From: Bacillus sp. EB01
GTDB taxonomy: Bacteria > Bacillota > Bacilli > Bacillales > Cytobacillaceae
Length of the DNA: 64,000 nt
Direction: 5' to 3'
NCBI RefSeq assembly: GCF_000613125.1
Contig: NZ_HG964497.1
Location: 4,996,378-5,060,377 of the forward strand
A program made the position numbers and the translations under genes. The notes below the pieces were generated by a model. The model saw only the letters and a program-made list of their open reading frames with translations. It did not search any database and was not told the origin of the DNA. The first letter of the stretch is position 1, and each line of letters opens with the position of its first letter. Below are positions 48,735 through 57,400 of the stretch, piece after piece.

Positions 48735-49193
48735 TCATGTGTTCCTTGACCTCCTGTTCCTAGTCTTGACTTTCCTCTTTTTAATGTGCCTGTACAATTT
48801 CCCACTATTGACCCCAGTGGTCTTAATAATGTCACTTACAAGCATTTCCCCCTGTTCATACAGTTGTAGTGCTAATGCCAAGCACTCGGAAGTAGCAACA
48901 GATTTTCTTTTTTTTTGAATGCCACTGTTGTTAATCGCTTTGTAAAATTTATACTGATTAACTCCAGTGAAGCTAATGATTTCTTTTACATCTTTCTTTC
49001 CTTGTTTGTAAAGGGCTAATGCCACTTCCATTGCATCCATGGTACAGAATGGCAGATTCCTTCTTTTGGTTTTATCTTTGTTAATTGCCTTGTATAAACT
49101 ATATGTACTGACCCCTGTTGCTTTTGTAATTTCTTCAATCTTTATGTCGGATTCTTGATAGAGTGTAATGGCCTTCTGTAAATTGTTTTCCAT
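48735..49193 (-). CDS. Triple helix-turn-helix protein (resolvase-HTH repeats)
   Basis: About 152 residues composed of three ~48-residue repeats, each of the form AL.LYxQ(G)...V.EI...TGV....(L/F)Y(K/R).I, the HTH_7 motif found at the C-terminus of Hin/resolvase-type recombinases, followed by a basic tail (KKRKVKTRNRRSRNT). There is no catalytic domain. Probably a DNA-binding regulator or recombination accessory factor. The start at ATG 49193 is favoured by AGGGAG 10 bases upstream; ATG 49199 is possible. Confidence 0.7.
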   Translation of the reverse strand: MENNLQKAITLYQESDIKIEEITKATGVSTYSLYKAINKDKTKRRNLPFCTMDAMEVALALYKQGKKDVKEIISFTGVNQYKFYKAINNSGIQKKRKSVATSECLALALQLYEQGEMLVSDIIKTTGVNSGKLYRHIKKRKVKTRNRRSRNT

Positions 49194-49441
49194 AATCATC
49201 ACTCCCTACTTAAGTAATAGCATAGAGGATTTTGTTTGTCTGTGTCAGAAAAATGAAAATCAAATTATATTAAACCGTCTCATTAGGGACGCAAAATTCA
49301 AATTATAAAAAATAAATGGTTTCAATTGCCGATTTAGTGAATATTGTCGAGAATTCTGAAAAATATATCTTATTTAGCAGGATATTCCGTTATATTTATA
49401 GAAGTTTATTATTCTGAAAAACATTAAATGGGGGCCTTAAA

Positions 49442-51052
49442 GTGAAGATAAAAGGTGTAACTAAAAGGCGTATTAACAACTGGCAAATCCCTAGAAATAA
49501 GAGAAAGCTTTACCCTGTAGTTGACAGTCTTACATTGTTTAAACTTTATAATGCAGATAAAATCTGGAAGGATAACTTAGAGAGCCAGTTGAAGTTTGAA
49601 GAAGATTTAGAAATATACGGAATAAAAAGGGAAGGAGATAGGAGAGACCAAAAAGCAGGTGGGGCAAGAACCTATGAGTCTTGGCTATTTCTGCTTGGAT
49701 TAATTTACGAAGAAACTAAGACACAAATTATTCGTACAACATTAGCCGGTGAAGCCCTTGTAGCTGGACAACCACCGGTCGACATCATTAAGAACCAGCT
49801 TATGAAATTGCAATACCCATCTCCCTATTCATTAAGAAGCGGAGTTAATATTGACCGAAGATTTAATGTTCGTCCTTTTCGATTAATATTGAGGTTATTA
49901 CTTGATGATAGATTGAAGAACCAGGACGGACGTATTGAGTTGGGTAGTTATGAGCTGGGAGTTTTTGTCCTTACGGAAGGTGTAGATGAATCAGACGCGA
50001 CAATAGATAAAATCGCAAATAAAATCTTGGAGTCCCGTCAAAAAGAGGTTATTCTGCCAAATAACTTTGGCGAATTGTATCCAAGTTCAACAAAGGGGGC
50101 CAGGTCAACTGAAAAAACTATAGAAGCGCTGAAATCAAATGCTAATGTCTTTATTAATTATCTAGAATATACTCAGTTAGTAATTAGGGATAGCCCAAAG
50201 TCCCCGATTTATATCCCCGAGGATAAAAAGGACGAAGTTAGAAGTATTCTAAACGATAACACAAAAGTAAGGCCATTAGACGAAAAAAACCCTTACTGGA
50301 AGGAAAACTTTCAGCGGAATTATGGCCTTCCGCCAGGTGCTACAAAGGATACAAGAAATTTCTCAAAACAATCGGTTATAACTGATGAAATCTTCAAAAC
50401 TAGAAGAATTCAAAGTATGCTAATCCATTTAGCATCCCAAAAACTTATTACTTCAATCACACCTGATATCATAAAAGGTTTAGCAAAGGTTTCTGGTTAT
50501 AGTGAAAAACAAGTAGAACATGCATTGGAGAACTTCCATCCTGATACGTACAGTTTGTTTGAAGTGACTTACTTAAAAATGGCGTCTAGTTCTAGGGAAT
50601 TAGATACCGAATTCGAAAAGGCAACAATTGATATTTTTACTCAGTTAGGCTTTTCAGCTCAGCATGTTGGTAATAAAAACCTGCATCCAGATGGTTTTGT
50701 AGAGTCTCCTTTAAATTTTTCAGGTATTTTTGATACCAAAGCTTATGCCCGATATTCAATTACCAATGACCATCATAACAGGATGACAATTAACTACATC
50801 CCTACATATCAACAATCCAATCCGAATTTGTCTTTTTTCTTATATGTTGCATATGGATTTAAAAATACAATAGATGGTCAAATTCAAAAAATTAAACGAG
50901 TTAATGGAGTAAATGGTTCAGCAATAACGGCAAAGGACTTGCTGTATTTACTTAGGAGACATAAAACGAAAGCGATAGACCACGCGGATTTAAAGAAATT
51001 GTTTGAATCTAATAAAAGGATTACCATGCAGGAAATTAATAGATTACCATAA
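49442..51052 (+). CDS. FokI/AlwI-like type II restriction endonuclease
   Basis: 536 residues. The N-terminal ~200 residues resemble AlwI/BstNBI-family enzymes (MKTYESW-like TYESWLFLLGLIYEE, LMKLQYPS). The C-terminal domain aligns with the FokI cleavage domain: LDTEFEKATIDIFTQLGF, then HPDG with D417 and D431-T-K433, matching FokI PD...DTK. GTG start with GGGGG. 75 bases before a C5 methyltransferase and near vsr. Probably cuts outside its site; recognition sequence unknown. Confidence 0.8.
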   Translation: MKIKGVTKRRINNWQIPRNKRKLYPVVDSLTLFKLYNADKIWKDNLESQLKFEEDLEIYGIKREGDRRDQKAGGARTYESWLFLLGLIYEETKTQIIRTTLAGEALVAGQPPVDIIKNQLMKLQYPSPYSLRSGVNIDRRFNVRPFRLILRLLLDDRLKNQDGRIELGSYELGVFVLTEGVDESDATIDKIANKILESRQKEVILPNNFGELYPSSTKGARSTEKTIEALKSNANVFINYLEYTQLVIRDSPKSPIYIPEDKKDEVRSILNDNTKVRPLDEKNPYWKENFQRNYGLPPGATKDTRNFSKQSVITDEIFKTRRIQSMLIHLASQKLITSITPDIIKGLAKVSGYSEKQVEHALENFHPDTYSLFEVTYLKMASSSRELDTEFEKATIDIFTQLGFSAQHVGNKNLHPDGFVESPLNFSGIFDTKAYARYSITNDHHNRMTINYIPTYQQSNPNLSFFLYVAYGFKNTIDGQIQKIKRVNGVNGSAITAKDLLYLLRRHKTKAIDHADLKKLFESNKRITMQEINRLP

Positions 51053-51060
51053 GCCGAAGT

Positions 51061-51090
51061 GTGTCAATTTTCGACACTCTCATGTATAAT
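51061..51090 (+). promoter_or_regulatory. Methyltransferase promoter with overlapping inverted repeat
   Basis: TATAAT at 51085-51090, with GTGTC-N7-GACAC (51061-51077) over the -35 region. The palindrome could bind the methyltransferase or another regulator. Confidence 0.5.
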
Positions 51091-51127
51091 AATGGGACAA
51101 GTCCTATATATAGATGGAGTGTATAAA

Positions 51128-52300
51128 ATGATTTTTCGAAAAGGTGAACTTTTTTGTGGGCCGGGCGGATTATCCCTAGGTGCAAAAAATGCTGCAATAA
51201 CCGGACCTAACGGTGAGGAATTCAGCGTTGAGCACGTTTGGGCTAATGATTTTCATGAAGATACCTGTGAAACTTTTCGCCATAATATATGTCCAAATGA
51301 CCCTGCGTCTGTCATATTTGAAGATGTAAGAAAATTAGATATAACAAAATTAAATGACATAAACGCTTTTGCTTTTGGTTTTCCTTGTAACGACTATAGT
51401 ATTGTCGGTGAATCTAAAGGTTTAGAAGGGGAATACGGACCTTTGTATTCCTATGGAATAAAGGTGCTTAAGCACTTTCAGCCTGATTGGTTTATGGCTG
51501 AAAATGTAGGTGGTTTAGAGAGTGCTAATGGTGGACAAGCTTTTATACAAATCTTGAAGGAAATGGAAGAATCAGGTTATAACATAACCCCTCACAAGTA
51601 CAGATTTGAACAATATGGTCTACCACAGTCTAGGCACAGGATAATTATTGTTGGCATTCATAAACGCCATAATAAAATTTTCAAAGTGCCAAAGGCTCCT
51701 TTTAAAGAACCAAAGGAATGGAAAACATCAAAACAAGCCCTTGAAAACCCGGTTATTCCGGAAAATGCTTTAAATCATGAATTTACAAGACATGATAAAA
51801 AAGTTGTAGAAATGCTCAGTATTATAAAACCAGGGGATAATGCTTGGGCGGACTATATTCCGGAAGAACTGCGGTTAAACGTAAAAAAAACCAGAATGTC
51901 CAACATTTATCGTCGGTTGAACCCTGACACCCCATCTTACACTGTCACAGGTTCCGGTGGTGGCGGTACCCATATGTATCATTATAGCGAACCTAGAGCG
52001 TTAACAAATAGGGAACGTGCCCGACTTCAAACTTTCCCAGATGATTATGAATTTATCGGAGGAAAAGAAAGTGTTAGAAGGCAGATAGGAATGGCGGTTC
52101 CTCCCGATGGTGCAAAAGTAATAGTTCAAGCAATACTAAAGACCTTTGCTGGTATTGAGTACGAAACAGAACCGGCTAGATGGGAAGAAGAATTATCTGA
52201 AATGCTTTTAACCGGAAAAACTAAGAAAAAAAGAACGGGAAAGATTAGAAGTGCTAACCCTGTTCAAGGTCAGCAAGAGCTAGAATTAACCGAAAATTAA
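51128..52300 (+). CDS. DNA (cytosine-5) methyltransferase
   Basis: 390 residues with ordered motifs: I ELFCGPGGLSLGA (7-19), IV GFPCNDYS (Cys87 nucleophile), VI AENV (E125), VIII QSRHR (167-171), IX/X RERARLQTFPDDYEF and RQIGMAVPP. Protects host DNA from the adjacent nuclease. ATG 51128 follows GGAG; the longer upstream frame includes the promoter and is rejected. Its 3' end overlaps vsr on the other strand by 4 bases. Confidence 0.93.
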   Translation: MIFRKGELFCGPGGLSLGAKNAAITGPNGEEFSVEHVWANDFHEDTCETFRHNICPNDPASVIFEDVRKLDITKLNDINAFAFGFPCNDYSIVGESKGLEGEYGPLYSYGIKVLKHFQPDWFMAENVGGLESANGGQAFIQILKEMEESGYNITPHKYRFEQYGLPQSRHRIIIVGIHKRHNKIFKVPKAPFKEPKEWKTSKQALENPVIPENALNHEFTRHDKKVVEMLSIIKPGDNAWADYIPEELRLNVKKTRMSNIYRRLNPDTPSYTVTGSGGGGTHMYHYSEPRALTNRERARLQTFPDDYEFIGGKESVRRQIGMAVPPDGAKVIVQAILKTFAGIEYETEPARWEEELSEMLLTGKTKKKRTGKIRSANPVQGQQELELTEN

Positions 52301-52737
52301 AGACCTTTATTGGTCTTTTTTTTATTTGTGGACTTTGATTGATTAATGAAGGTCGCAATTTTATCAATGGTTCCGTCAAAATCCTTCTTGAACTCATGTT
52401 CCCAAATACGCAGTAAATTCCAGCCTCTATCCTTATAGTACATATTTACCTCTTGGTCTCTCTCTTGATTTCTTGCTAGTTTTTTTATCCAATAATCTTG
52501 ATTTGACTTAGGAATGTTGCTATGGTTAGGGCATACATGCCAGAAACAGGAGTCAATGAAAATTACTACTTTATATTTTTGAAGTGCAATATCAGGTTTT
52601 CCGAAAAGTTTACTGTTTTTTCTAAAACGGTAACCTTTTTTCCAAAGTGCCTTACTTGCTCTATTTTCTAGATTTGATTGTGATTTTATTGCCCTCATAT
52701 TTTTGGTTCTTTGCTCTGTTGTATGGGTATCTGTCAC
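52297..52737 (-). CDS. vsr: Very short patch repair endonuclease
   Basis: 146 residues: RTKNMRAIKSQSNLENRASKALWKKGYRFRK, FGKPDIALQKYKVVIFIDSCFWH, WNLLRIWEHE are the Vsr family motifs including the catalytic Asp and His. Nicks T:G mismatches left by deamination of 5-methylcytosine. GTG start with AAGGAGGG 8 bases upstream. Convergent with the methyltransferase, as common for C5 systems. Confidence 0.93.
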   Translation of the reverse strand: MTDTHTTEQRTKNMRAIKSQSNLENRASKALWKKGYRFRKNSKLFGKPDIALQKYKVVIFIDSCFWHVCPNHSNIPKSNQDYWIKKLARNQERDQEVNMYYKDRGWNLLRIWEHEFKKDFDGTIDKIATFINQSKSTNKKKTNKGL

Positions 52738-52803
52738 TGTACTTCCCTCCTTTTAGATTTTTCTTCCCTTTAGATAAAAAAGCAAACTCTATTGCATTGG
52801 ATA

Positions 52804-52836
52804 AAAGAGGTCCCTCTGGTTGGTGAGGGACCTTTT
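52804..52836 (-). terminator. Terminator after recJ-like gene
   Basis: GGTCCCT/AGGGACC hairpin with T-tract on the minus strand. Confidence 0.7.
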
Positions 52837-52845
52837 GAGCGTGTT

Positions 52846-54486
52846 TTAAATCGTATGCACAATAAATTCATTTTTTTTGCTTAATGGTGAAGAATAATAA
52901 AAACTTACTTCACGACCATGTGTCGGAGGCTTTTGATTGAAAAGAAGATAGGAATCTCCGTTTGTTGATATTAACTTTGTATGTTCCTCATCATGACCGA
53001 AAAATTCTACGTGTTTTATTGGAACATCACGAGCGTAAAAAATAGGATTACTGAATTCCATACCAAAAGGTTCTAGAAGTTGCAGTTCATCAAAAAGTCT
53101 AGAAGAAAAAATATGTGGTGGACATTCACGGAAATACTGTTTTGTACTTTTTAGTGGTTCCGCTTGATTTGCAACATCTTGTAAATCTAAAAAGAAGTTC
53201 TCAAGGTTTTTGCGGCTTGGTTCGATTGAAAAGCCTGCGGCTGCTTGGTGGCCACCATAACGTTTTAAGTGCTTTCGGCAATGGTTTAATATATCTATTA
53301 TTGAGAAAGATGTACCTTCTACACTACGGCATGAGCCAGTTCCATTGCTGGAAATAACTATTGCTGGTTTATGATATTTTTCAGCAATTTTTGAAGCTAA
53401 AATACCGATTAAGCCATGATGAAAATCCCCGAAAACAGGAATGATATTATGGTTTAAAAGAGATTGTTCCTCAATAATTCTTTCACATTCTTGGTATTGC
53501 TCCATTGTAAGAAGCTTTCGCTTTTTATTGAAAGCAATAAGTGTAGAAATGGCCTCATCGGAAACAAGCTCTTGGGTTAAAATTTTCACAGCAAAGTTAG
53601 GATTTCCTATTCTGCCTATAGCATTGAGGAGTGGAACAACTTGAAAACCAACTGAACCACTTCCAATATTTTTTAGGAATAACTTTATGAAAATGTTCTT
53701 AAAAACAGCAGACGGATTGCAATTGAATTTTCTTAAGCCTAACTTACAAATAACCCTGTTTTCTCCAGTTAATGGCATTAGGTCACCGATTGTACCTAAA
53801 GTTGCTAATTCGATGTAGTTGTTAAACTCATTTTCCCAACAGTCTCCAGATACAAGATGTAAGGCATGAACAAGTTTAAATGCCACGCCAACACCCGCGA
53901 GGTTTGGAAAGGGATATAAATTATCAGTTCGTTTAGGGTTGATAAAGGCAAGGCATTTTGGATGGTTGCTTAATATATCATGGTGGTCAGTTACAATTAC
54001 TTCTATTCCTTTATTTGTTGCTTCAGCAATAGCTTCATGTGCAGAGGAACCATTATCAACAGTAATAATTAAGGAAATTTCATCTCCTAGTTCTTGTATG
54101 GTTTCAGGCCGAATCCCGTAACCTTCTTCTCTTAAAGGCAACCTATAGCTAACTCTAGCCCCCAATTTCCTTAAACAATTAAATAGCAAAGATGTAGCGG
54201 TAATGCCATCCGCATCATAATCCCCAAAAATTAATATAGGCTCACAATTTTTTATAGCTCTTATAATTCGTTCTACAGCCTTTTTCATATCATTAAGTAA
54301 AAAAGGGTCATGGAATTCCTTTGATGAGGGGTATAAAAATTTACTTATTGCCTCAGTATCGTTAAAGCCATTTAAGAATAAGTATTGCATGATGATTGGA
54401 TGAATATTAAAGCTTCTGGCATAATATCTTATCAAACCTCTTTGAGGGTGATTTTCTAAATTTTCATCACTTTTTATCCATTTAAT
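52846..54486 (-). CDS. recJ: RecJ-like single-stranded-DNA exonuclease, probable ATT start
   Basis: About 546 residues. DHH motifs IFGDYDADGITA, VDNGSSAHEA, VTDHHD; DHHA1 with GGHQAAAGFSIE; C-terminal OB-like region. Shorter than chromosomal RecJ (~780). A TTG at 54435 would remove the conserved KWIKSDENLENHPQRG opening and has no spaced ribosome site. AGGAGGA at 54502-54496 is instead followed by four in-frame ATT codons; ATT 54486 (or 54489) is the likely start. Accessory RecJ copy inside the element. Confidence 0.82.
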   Translation of the reverse strand: MKWIKSDENLENHPQRGLIRYYARSFNIHPIIMQYLFLNGFNDTEAISKFLYPSSKEFHDPFLLNDMKKAVERIIRAIKNCEPILIFGDYDADGITATSLLFNCLRKLGARVSYRLPLREEGYGIRPETIQELGDEISLIITVDNGSSAHEAIAEATNKGIEVIVTDHHDILSNHPKCLAFINPKRTDNLYPFPNLAGVGVAFKLVHALHLVSGDCWENEFNNYIELATLGTIGDLMPLTGENRVICKLGLRKFNCNPSAVFKNIFIKLFLKNIGSGSVGFQVVPLLNAIGRIGNPNFAVKILTQELVSDEAISTLIAFNKKRKLLTMEQYQECERIIEEQSLLNHNIIPVFGDFHHGLIGILASKIAEKYHKPAIVISSNGTGSCRSVEGTSFSIIDILNHCRKHLKRYGGHQAAAGFSIEPSRKNLENFFLDLQDVANQAEPLKSTKQYFRECPPHIFSSRLFDELQLLEPFGMEFSNPIFYARDVPIKHVEFFGHDEEHTKLISTNGDSYLLFNQKPPTHGREVSFYYSSPLSKKNEFIVHTI

Positions 54487-54655
54487 AATAATAATTCCTC
54501 CTATAATTCAAGTGTGATTATAAACTTTACTGTATATCTAGTATTTACATTTTTTAAAAAATCTATTCTTGCAACCTTTGTTTATATGGGGCTCATATAC
54601 TAGTTGCATTGGCATATTGTGATAAGGAGTTAAAAAAATATTGAGGTGGATGATA

Positions 54656-55366
54656 ATGAAAAAATATGGAATCGACAGTTTAAGTAGTTTGCCGAGTAAT
54701 TCAAAGAGAAGGAGAGTTTTTACATTTTTAGATACAATAGGAGATGATAAACAGCTTTTCCAGACAGATATTGAAGAACGTTTCAAGAGGTATAAACCTA
54801 ATGAAATAACGATTCCAAAGAAAATAACAAACGTGGATTGTTATTTGGAAAGGATTGATACGGACATATTTTATAAGGAGATAAGGAAAATACAATCGGA
54901 TATGAATCTGGATATCAATAATGCACCTGTTTATGTCGGAGATATAGATGTTGTAGCCTTTTGGTATGGTCATATTCTAATGATGGAACATAAAAAGTCT
55001 TATAAGAAAGTTAGTATTAATCAGCTTCTAACATATATTAATTTAGCTGCAAGGTTAAAAGGAACAGTCTGGTATATCATAGGCAAGGTGCCGGTTGAAG
55101 CAGATATTAAATCAACAAGAGTTTTCAAACTATGCATTATTGATTGCTCTGGGTATTATCAGTTCTATAAAGGTACCTTGTCAGAAATTTTAAGTTGTTT
55201 TAGAAACTGGCTAATCGAATGCGTTAAAAAACCTAATTATAACGAAGAATTATATTATGAATTGGCATTAAAACTTATAGAAGAAATGGAAAAAGAGGAA
55301 AATTATGAAGATATATCTCTTCATGTTTTGTTGGAGGAACTTTTTATGGATAGTAATAAACAGTGA
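54656..55366 (+). CDS. PD-(D/E)XK-like nuclease of unknown family
   Basis: 236 residues; family not recognised. D96-I-D98 followed by E111-H-K113 (VGDIDVVAF ... MMEHKKS), then a Gln in INQLLTYINLA, is the arrangement of PD-(D/E)XK enzymes (D...ExK, Q). Acidic C-terminus. ATG 54656 with GAGGTGG 7 bases upstream. Divergent from the RecJ-like gene, sharing a 169-base intergenic region; a terminator follows directly. Confidence 0.6.
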   Translation: MKKYGIDSLSSLPSNSKRRRVFTFLDTIGDDKQLFQTDIEERFKRYKPNEITIPKKITNVDCYLERIDTDIFYKEIRKIQSDMNLDINNAPVYVGDIDVVAFWYGHILMMEHKKSYKKVSINQLLTYINLAARLKGTVWYIIGKVPVEADIKSTRVFKLCIIDCSGYYQFYKGTLSEILSCFRNWLIECVKKPNYNEELYYELALKLIEEMEKEENYEDISLHVLLEELFMDSNKQ

Positions 55367-55391
55367 TTACCCTGGAAAGGGTAATCTTTTT
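55365..55391 (+). terminator. Terminator after the nuclease-like gene
   Basis: GATTACCC/GGGTAATC hairpin with T-tract overlapping the stop codon. Confidence 0.7.
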
Positions 55392-55754
55392 AATTGGGAT
55401 TGAACTGGCCAGTATGAAAATCAGGATATTTTTACCTTTAAAAATAAAATCAATTAAAATTAAATTAACTAAACCAAAAAAAATTTGTCAAAGACAAATA
55501 AATGGGTATGCTAGAGCTTTTGAAAAATAGAAGGGGCTCTAAAAAAATTCGGTCAGCATAAATCTAAAAGAAAAGGAGATTCAAAGGAAAATAATAAGAA
55601 TTAACAAAATAAAAAATATGATTGGAGGAAAACATCTGTAAGTTAACTCAGTGCAATAACTATGTTCTTATATGAAGTAATCAGGTAAAAAAGTAATAAC
55701 GTAATAACGTATATCCCGCGTTAAGGGACCTATTTCTAAACCTTGTCGCGTATG

Positions 55755-56151
55755 CGGCTTATTGAACATGAGCGAGCTTCGACAGTAAGCCGATAGGGTC
55801 AGCTTCATCTATTGAGGACTAACCCTGGGGAGACGGCAAGTTTTCGCTTAGGCACTTATTTCATCCAGGATGAAATAAGTGCCTAAGCGAAAACATCGAG
55901 TAAGCCTTGCGAAAGGAGCTATATCTTTCATTAGCTAGCTGGTCGAGGGGGTTCTATCGTTTTTCGAATGAAAAACCGATAGAACCTCCCTCGGAGGTCT
56001 AAACGACTGTTTTTTGCCATGATTTTTTGGCAAAAAACAGGAGTGCCCCGTATTTCTTAGCGATTCAAACAAAAGAAAACATGTAAGGTTCCCCACCCAA
56101 TGAAGGGTGGGGAACCGAGCGTTTTCTTGCAGTTTGAGAGCTTAGAAATAC
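55755..56151 (+). ncRNA. Candidate structured RNA / hairpin array upstream of the tyrosine recombinase
   Basis: At least five strong inverted repeats. CGGCTTA/TAAGCCG (55755-55793). A perfect 27-bp-arm palindrome at 55840-55894 with one central base. A bulged stem at 55945-55992 (GGTTCTATCG/CGATAGAACC). 13-bp perfect arms at 56007-56040. A three-tier hairpin at 56050-56151 (outer 56050-56070 with 56132-56151, middle AAGAAAAC/GTTTTCTT, inner GGTTCCCCACCC/GGGTGGGGAACC). No coding frame. It lies in the 55367-56190 gap, 40 bases before the recombinase start. Could be a structured RNA or a folded-DNA recombination/replication site. Confidence 0.55.
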
Positions 56152-56190
56152 CCGCATTTTAATTTTTCTCTTTTACGGAGGTGGTGGTAT

Positions 56191-57384
56191 TTGGAGAAGC
56201 ACTTTGAATCAAAAATAGACCGTGTTTTTGAGTGGGCTAAAAGTAAACAGATAACGTTTATAGATAGTTCAAATAAACCATATAAAGTGAACAATTCACA
56301 TGCAACTTGGAAGACGTATAGTGACATTATGAAAACATTTGAAAAATGGCTGCAGGAAACACATGGATTAAAAGATATAACCAGAGCGAAACCCCGTCAT
56401 GGAATCGAGTACATGCAACAAATGATTGATAAAAATATAATGAAGGTGAAAGGCGGTTCCGCCTTTACATTATCAAGGTTCCCGCATGCTCTGCATGCAT
56501 TACAATCAATAGCAAAGGAATCAGGAGTGTATAGAGGGTTAAAATTAGGAAATAAAAACGATTTAATTCAAATGAAAAATATCGCAGGTATTAAACGTAA
56601 GAGCGATGAGTCCAGATGTTTAAAAGCAACCTCCCATGATTTTGAAAAAGTGCAAAATCAAATCTATCTCTCCAAATCACCCCAAAAAGAATTAATTGCT
56701 GATATTCATCAAATCCAAAGAGGCGTGGGCTGCAGAATTCATGAAGTTATGAAGATGAAAAAGGAACATATCACATTCAGTCAAGACGGAACAGCTACCG
56801 TTTACATTAAAGGGAAAGGCGGTCTAGAGCGATGGGTCAGAGTGGATGATAAACAAACTACTGCCCTTTTGAAGGATAGAACCGAAGGTAAAAGAGGAGG
56901 GGCTTATGTTATTCAGGTAAAAGACAGAGAAGGAAATGATAAAGGAAGAACAAATGCTATTAAACATGTTCAGGATATTATAAGTGCCGCTGCGGAACGC
57001 GCAGGAGTAAGCAGGGATGGTAAGACATACAGTACGCACTCTGCAAGAAAAGTGTATGCTGCTGAAAGGTTGAAAAAATATGCTTCTTTATCATATAACC
57101 AATTAAATAAGGAATTGACAAACAGAATAAAAACATTTCCATTAGATAAGAATGGACAAAATAAGTTGAAAATCAAAAAGGATAATGAACTACAACAGTT
57201 AAGGTATAAAATTGACCCAAAGGGGACCAGGTATTCAAAAGAAAAAAGAGAGCACTTAAGAAAGCGAAGAGAATTTACTCATAAAGAATTGGCTCTCTTC
57301 CTTGTATCGATTGACACCGGACATTTCAGAATAAATATTATACGTTATTATGCCGATTATCCCGACAGCAAAAAGAAAAAATAG
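56191..57384 (+). CDS. Tyrosine recombinase (phage-integrase family)
   Basis: 397 residues. N-terminal SAM-like core-binding domain (1-~155); catalytic domain with R182 in GVGCRIHE, a Lys hairpin KGKGGLERW, H283-SA-R286, G377-H378 and Tyr386/387 in RYYAD, so all catalytic residues are present. A ~75-residue insertion separates HxxR from GH. TTG start with GGAGG 9 bases upstream. It cannot be the integrase for the gerE site, which has its own serine recombinase, so it may belong to a nested element with the hairpin array and Rep-like gene. Confidence 0.85.
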   Translation: MEKHFESKIDRVFEWAKSKQITFIDSSNKPYKVNNSHATWKTYSDIMKTFEKWLQETHGLKDITRAKPRHGIEYMQQMIDKNIMKVKGGSAFTLSRFPHALHALQSIAKESGVYRGLKLGNKNDLIQMKNIAGIKRKSDESRCLKATSHDFEKVQNQIYLSKSPQKELIADIHQIQRGVGCRIHEVMKMKKEHITFSQDGTATVYIKGKGGLERWVRVDDKQTTALLKDRTEGKRGGAYVIQVKDREGNDKGRTNAIKHVQDIISAAAERAGVSRDGKTYSTHSARKVYAAERLKKYASLSYNQLNKELTNRIKTFPLDKNGQNKLKIKKDNELQQLRYKIDPKGTRYSKEKREHLRKRREFTHKELALFLVSIDTGHFRINIIRYYADYPDSKKKK

Positions 57385-57399
57385 CCATATAGGCTATTT
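57379..57399. terminator. Bidirectional terminator between recombinase and Rep-like gene
   Basis: AAATAGCC/GGCTATTT hairpin overlapping the recombinase stop, between two convergent genes. Confidence 0.6.
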
Positions 57400-57400
57400 A

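Noticed and set aside
54384-54435. TTG 54435 as start of the RecJ-like gene
   Set aside because: AGAGG lies one base from it, and conserved family residues are encoded upstream in frame after a proper AGGAGG.
55755-56151. Group I or group II intron
   Set aside because: No GTGYG 5' end, domain V or group I P/Q/R/S core was found, and the following protein is a tyrosine recombinase, not an RT or homing endonuclease.
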